This document shows positions 4,970-8,065 of a stretch of 8,065 nucleotides of DNA, piece by piece. The stretch is from the NCBI GenBank assembly GCA_003660555.1, contig QMUK01000061.1, positions 1 to 8,065 of the forward strand, written 5' to 3'. Position 1 is the first letter of the stretch; each line of letters begins with the position of its first letter. This stretch comes from Thermococci archaeon. GTDB taxonomy: Archaea > Hadarchaeota > B88-G9. A program made the position numbers and the translations under genes. Under the pieces are notes generated by a model. The model made no database searches. It was not told the DNA's origin and saw only the letters and a program-made list of their open reading frames with translations.

Positions 4970-4996
4970 CTCTTCTAACTGCTTGTAGGGAAGCCA

Positions 4997-6091
4997 TTGA
5001 TCGAAGAGAGAAAAACTCCTCTGTATGAGGAACATCTCAAATTAGGGGCTAGAATGGGTAATTTCGCCGGATGGAAAATGCCACTTTGGTATAAGGGAGC
5101 TATGAAAGAACATCTAGCAGTGAGAGAAGATCGTGGCATGTTTGACGTCTCCCACATGGGAGAGATATCTGTGAGTGGAGATAAGTCTGAGGACTTCATT
5201 CAAATCCTAGTGACTTCGGACATCTCAAAATTGGAGGAGGGCTCATCTCTGTACACAGTCATATGCAACGAAATGGGAGGAATAAAAGACGACGTGATAA
5301 TTTTTAGAACTGGGGAGAACGAATTCTTATTAGTCGTTAACGCCATTAATCGGGAGAAGATATATCTTTGGATCAAAAACCTCTCTAAGTTATGGGGAAA
5401 CCTAAAAATAAAAGATATTACAGAAAGAATTGGACTAATAGCACTTCAAGGACCAAATTCTATCGAATTACTAGACGAAGCAGGTCTTTCCCTCTCCATA
5501 AGGAGATTCCAGTTTCAAGAGGACGAACTCTTCGGTGAGAAAGTCACTATCTCGAGGACAGGATATACTGGAGAAGATGGAGTTGAGATATTCTCAGATC
5601 CAGAGGGAATCCGAGTGATATGGAGGAAACTCATTGACATGGGAGTGGAACCTTGCGGACTAGCCTCTAGAGATAGTCTCAGAATAGAAGCCGGATTCGT
5701 CCTCTATGGAAATGAGATATCTGAGGAAATATCTCCAATAGAGTCAAAACTATCATTTGTCGTTTCTAAAGAGAAGGAATTCATAGGGAGAGAGAAAATA
5801 ATTGAGAAAATGGAGATGGGAGTTGATAAGACTAGGATAGGCTTTGCATTATTGGAGAAAGGGATACCAAGGAGAGGACAGGAAATACTTAGTCTAGAGG
5901 GAGAGAAAATAGGAGAAGTAACTAGTGGAACCTATTCTCCGACATCGGGAGCGATTGGGATGGGATATATACCCCCAGACTACAAGGGAAAAATCTATTT
6001 GAAGATCAGAAACAGAGAAGTAGAGGCAGAACTCAGAAACTGGCCCTTTTTCGATAGAGAAAAATATGGGATTGGGAGGGTGAGAAAATGA
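4997..6091 (+). CDS. gcvT: Glycine cleavage system T protein (aminomethyltransferase)
   Basis: This 364-residue protein releases ammonia from the aminomethyl-lipoyl H protein and passes the one-carbon unit to a tetrahydropterin. Conserved blocks: KTPLYEEHLKLGARMGNFAGWKMPLWY (residues 6-32), FDVSHMGEI (49-57), MGGIKDDVIIFR (93-104, with the catalytic-region Asp pair 98-99), ALQGPNS (149-155), SRTGYTGEDGVEIF (186-199), SRDSLRIEAGFVLYGNEI (224-241) and GEVTSGTYSPTSGAIGMGYI near the C-terminus. The start is TTG 4997: an in-frame stop lies at 4976-4978, and the TPLYEEH block conserved in the family precedes the first internal ATG. Only a weak GGGA site precedes it, consistent with a leader of about 8-9 nt. 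First gene of gcvT-gcvH-gcvPA-gcvPB; its stop overlaps the gcvH start by 4 nt (ATGA). Confidence 0.97.
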   Translation: MIEERKTPLYEEHLKLGARMGNFAGWKMPLWYKGAMKEHLAVREDRGMFDVSHMGEISVSGDKSEDFIQILVTSDISKLEEGSSLYTVICNEMGGIKDDVIIFRTGENEFLLVVNAINREKIYLWIKNLSKLWGNLKIKDITERIGLIALQGPNSIELLDEAGLSLSIRRFQFQEDELFGEKVTISRTGYTGEDGVEIFSDPEGIRVIWRKLIDMGVEPCGLASRDSLRIEAGFVLYGNEISEEISPIESKLSFVVSKEKEFIGREKIIEKMEMGVDKTRIGFALLEKGIPRRGQEILSLEGEKIGEVTSGTYSPTSGAIGMGYIPPDYKGKIYLKIRNREVEAELRNWPFFDREKYGIGRVRK

Positions 6092-6480
6092 CGTATGAAG
6101 TAAGAGACAATCTCCTTTATACCAAAGAGCATGAATGGGCTGAAATAATTGATGGAGAAGCCAAAATAGGAATAACAGATTATGCACAGAAGAGTTTGGG
6201 AGATATAACATATCTCGAGATTAGCGTTGAGGTAGGAGACGAAGTCGAGAGAGGCCAAGTCTTGGGAGTAGTGGAATCCGTCAAGGCCACCTCAGACATA
6301 TACGCACCTCTCTCAGGAAAAGTCATAGAGATAAACCAAGAGGTAATAGACTCTCCTGAGATAATAAACGAGGATCCCTATGGCAAGGGATGGATTCTGA
6401 GACTAGAAATAAAGGACGAAGAAGAGAAAAATAAGCTACTAAGTCCAAAAGAGTATTCTGACATAATAAAGGAGGATTAG
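6088..6480 (+). CDS. gcvH: Glycine cleavage system H protein (lipoyl carrier)
   Basis: This 130-residue carrier shuttles the aminomethyl group between P, T and L proteins on a lipoyl arm. The modified residue is Lys66 in GVVESVKATSDIYAPLSG (60-77). Other family marks are YTKEHEWAE (11-19), IGITDYAQKSLGDITYLE (28-44), VGDEVERGQVLG (49-60) and the helical tail with EYSDIIKED. The ATG overlaps the gcvT stop (ATGA) and is preceded by GGGAGGGTGAG, a strong ribosome-binding site 4 nt away, so it is coupled to gcvT. Cytosolic. It needs lipoylation by lipoate ligase or synthase/transferase enzymes that are not encoded in this window. Confidence 0.97.
   Translation: MTYEVRDNLLYTKEHEWAEIIDGEAKIGITDYAQKSLGDITYLEISVEVGDEVERGQVLGVVESVKATSDIYAPLSGKVIEINQEVIDSPEIINEDPYGKGWILRLEIKDEEEKNKLLSPKEYSDIIKED
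6470..6475 (+). promoter_or_regulatory. Strong ribosome-binding site for gcvPA (TTG start)
   Basis: AGGAGG lies inside the last codons of gcvH, 7 nt before TTG 6483. It supports the non-ATG start of gcvPA, and the same 7-nt spacing recurs before gcvPB (GGAGG 7808-7812, GTG 7820). Confidence 0.7.
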
Positions 6481-6482
6481 GA

Positions 6483-7820
6483 TTGCATCCTTTCCTCCCG
6501 AACTTACCTAAGAAGAAAGAGATGTTAAAATACATAGGAAAGGACATGAACGACCTATACGATAGAGTAAAGGAGTTCATTGTCGACATAGATCTTCCAG
6601 AACCTCTTTCCGAGATGGAAGTCCTGAGAAAGCTCGACGGAATTTTGGAAAAGAACAAGGAGCTTAGACTCTTCTGTGGTGGAGGAGTATACAAGAGTTA
6701 CGTCCCAGCAGTTGTGGACGAGATAGTGTCTAGATCTGAGTTCTATACTTCTTACACACCCTACCAACCTGAGATTAGCCAAGGTCTACTTCAATCTCTG
6801 TTCGAATATCAGAGCATGATTGCAGAGCTCCTAGGGATGGAGGTAGCCAACTCTTCCATGTACGATTGGGGTACTTCCATAGCTGAAGCAATGCTAATGG
6901 CCTCTAGAGTAACTAGGAGGAGAAGAGTACTTCTACCCGAGAACATTTCTCCCGAGAGAAGAGCAGTAGTGGAAACCTATATCTCTGGGAAGCTGAAAAT
7001 AGATGAGTATTCGTATTCGAGAGAGACTGGCCAAGCCAATATCGAAGAAATCTCGGAAAAGATTGGAGAGGATGTTGCGGCACTTTACGTTGAGAACCCA
7101 ACGTTCCTAGGTCCTATAGAAGAGAGAGTCGAGGAAATTGGAGAGATAGTCCATAAAGCTGGGGCACTCTATGTAGTGGGAGTAGATCTCCTTTCGTTGG
7201 GACTGTTAAGGAGTCCGGGAGATTACGGGGCAGACATAGCTGTAGGTGAAGGACAACCTCTGGGAAACCACATGAACTTCGGAGGACCCTTACTAGGAGT
7301 TTTTGCCTGTAGAGGAGACATGAAACTCATAAGGAATATGCCTGGGAGACTAATAGGAATGACGGAAAGCAAGAGCGGGGTAAGAGGATTTGTAATGACT
7401 CTTCAAACCAGAGAGCAACACATAAGAAGGGAGAAAGCCACCTCAAATATATGCTCTAATGAAGCACTCTGTGCTTTGGCAACAGCAGTCTACTTATCTC
7501 TAATAGGACCTAAGGGCCTAAAGAGAATAGGGGAGAGAATATTATCGAATTCTATCTACCTCAGGAGGAAAATCAATAGGGAATTAGGACTGGATTCCCC
7601 AATTTTCAACTCAAAGCATTTCAGAGACTTCACAGTTAAATACCCGGTGGAAGTGAGTAAAATAAACGAACTGTTGCTCGAGAGAGGCATACAAGGGGGA
7701 ATAGACCTCGAGGCAATAGGTCTGAATAGAGTATCTCTCCTGAGCGTCAGTGAAACACACAACAAAGAAGACTTGGACTTCTTCTTGAGTTCTCTTAGAG
7801 AGGTTTTGGAGGCGATATAG
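6483..7820 (+). CDS. gcvPA: Glycine dehydrogenase (decarboxylating) subunit 1, P protein N-terminal half
   Basis: This 445-residue protein is the alpha subunit of the split P protein, which decarboxylates glycine and loads the aminomethyl group onto lipoyl-GcvH. Family blocks: HPFLPNLPKKKEMLKYIG (2-19), FCGGGVYKSYVP (64-75), YTPYQPEISQGLLQSLFEYQ (91-110), SSMYDWGTSIAEAMLMA (124-140), VENPTFLGPIEE (203-214), GEGQPLGNHMNFGGPLLGVF (255-274) and SGVRGFVMTLQTREQHIRRE (298-317) followed by KATSNICSN. Length fits the family. The start is TTG 6483, with AGGAGG 7 nt upstream and only 2 nt after the gcvH stop; no ATG alternative keeps the PFLPN block. The alpha subunit has the aminotransferase fold but not the PLP lysine, which lies in the beta subunit. 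The stop shares one base with the gcvPB GTG. Confidence 0.97.
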   Translation: MHPFLPNLPKKKEMLKYIGKDMNDLYDRVKEFIVDIDLPEPLSEMEVLRKLDGILEKNKELRLFCGGGVYKSYVPAVVDEIVSRSEFYTSYTPYQPEISQGLLQSLFEYQSMIAELLGMEVANSSMYDWGTSIAEAMLMASRVTRRRRVLLPENISPERRAVVETYISGKLKIDEYSYSRETGQANIEEISEKIGEDVAALYVENPTFLGPIEERVEEIGEIVHKAGALYVVGVDLLSLGLLRSPGDYGADIAVGEGQPLGNHMNFGGPLLGVFACRGDMKLIRNMPGRLIGMTESKSGVRGFVMTLQTREQHIRREKATSNICSNEALCALATAVYLSLIGPKGLKRIGERILSNSIYLRRKINRELGLDSPIFNSKHFRDFTVKYPVEVSKINELLLERGIQGGIDLEAIGLNRVSLLSVSETHNKEDLDFFLSSLREVLEAI

Positions 7821-8065
7821 TGTTTAGACAGGCTAGATGGCAATACGACAAAGAGAAAATAGAGCCTTTGATATTCGAACTGAGTGAGGAAGGAAAAATA
7901 GGACATATAATCCCAGAAGTAGAAAAAGAGATAAAGGACGAGATAGGGAACCCAGAGGACGAGATACCCCCAAATCTGAGAAGGAAGGATCTACCGGAGC
8001 TTCCACAGGTCACTGAGGTGGAAGTAGTTAGACATTACACTAGGCTATCTCAAATGAACTACGGA
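7820..8065 (+). CDS. gcvPB: Glycine dehydrogenase (decarboxylating) subunit 2, P protein C-terminal half (3' end outside window)
   Basis: The first 82 residues of the beta subunit are present, open to the window edge. MFRQARWQYD and EPLIFELSEEGKIGHIIP (15-32) match the start of archaeal GcvPB, and VEVVRHYTRLSQMNYG (67-82) is the strongly conserved block leading into the substrate and PLP region. The PLP lysine lies further downstream and is not visible. GTG 7820 is the start: it overlaps the gcvPA stop (TAGTG) by one base and has GGAGG (7808-7812) 7 nt upstream. A family member is normally about 500 residues, so roughly five sixths of the gene is missing. The run of acidic residues between 34 and 49 is a lineage-variable linker. 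Confidence 0.95.
   Translation, partial: MFRQARWQYDKEKIEPLIFELSEEGKIGHIIPEVEKEIKDEIGNPEDEIPPNLRRKDLPELPQVTEVEVVRHYTRLSQMNYG

Noticed and set aside
1-8065. CRISPR array, transposon, tRNA/rRNA or defence system
   Set aside because: No regularly spaced repeats, terminal inverted repeats, transposase or integrase motifs, or tRNA-like folds were seen; nearly all sequence is accounted for by ordinary chromosomal genes.

Overview
The window looks like chromosomal DNA of a thermophilic crenarchaeon (Thermoproteota), most likely Sulfolobales or a close relative. The reasons are a diphthamide methyltransferase, an Sm-like protein and an archaemetzincin side by side; a glycine decarboxylase P protein split into two subunits; archaeal BRE/TATA promoters with very short leaders; frequent TTG and GTG starts; and heavy use of AGA/AGG and ATA codons. 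The genus call is an inference from protein style, not from a search. Gene density is high and nothing suggests a mobile element: no IS, integrase, CRISPR array, tRNA or rRNA was seen. Layout. (1) 2-965, + strand: the 3' end of a radical SAM (spore-photoproduct-lyase-like) gene, followed 4 nt later by an HD-domain phosphohydrolase. (2) 966-1634, - strand: a winged-helix regulator with a C-terminal eight-cysteine zinc module. It converges on the HD gene with no spacer and carries a perfect dyad in its own promoter. (3) 1736-2500, + strand: dphB, divergent from the regulator. (4) 2618-3036, - strand: a two-gene unit, a 55-residue cysteine-rich zinc protein whose stop overlaps the start of an Sm-like (Lsm) gene. 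Dyads lie upstream and downstream of this pair. (5) 3119-4926, - strand: glyA and then an archaemetzincin gene that overlaps the end of glyA. (6) 4997-8065, + strand: gcvT-gcvH-gcvPA-gcvPB, tightly packed and cut off by the window end inside gcvPB. How the genes work together. Sections 5 and 6 form one metabolic locus. GlyA (serine to glycine plus a one-carbon unit) and the glycine cleavage proteins T, H and P (glycine to CO2, ammonia and a one-carbon unit) run in opposite directions from a 70-bp gap holding one near-symmetric TATA element about equally far from both starts. The lipoamide dehydrogenase (L protein) and lipoylation enzymes are not in the window. DphB and Lsm are information-processing genes (EF-2 modification, RNA binding). 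The least familiar items are the winged-helix/zinc regulator with its putative operator and the tiny zinc protein coupled to Lsm.
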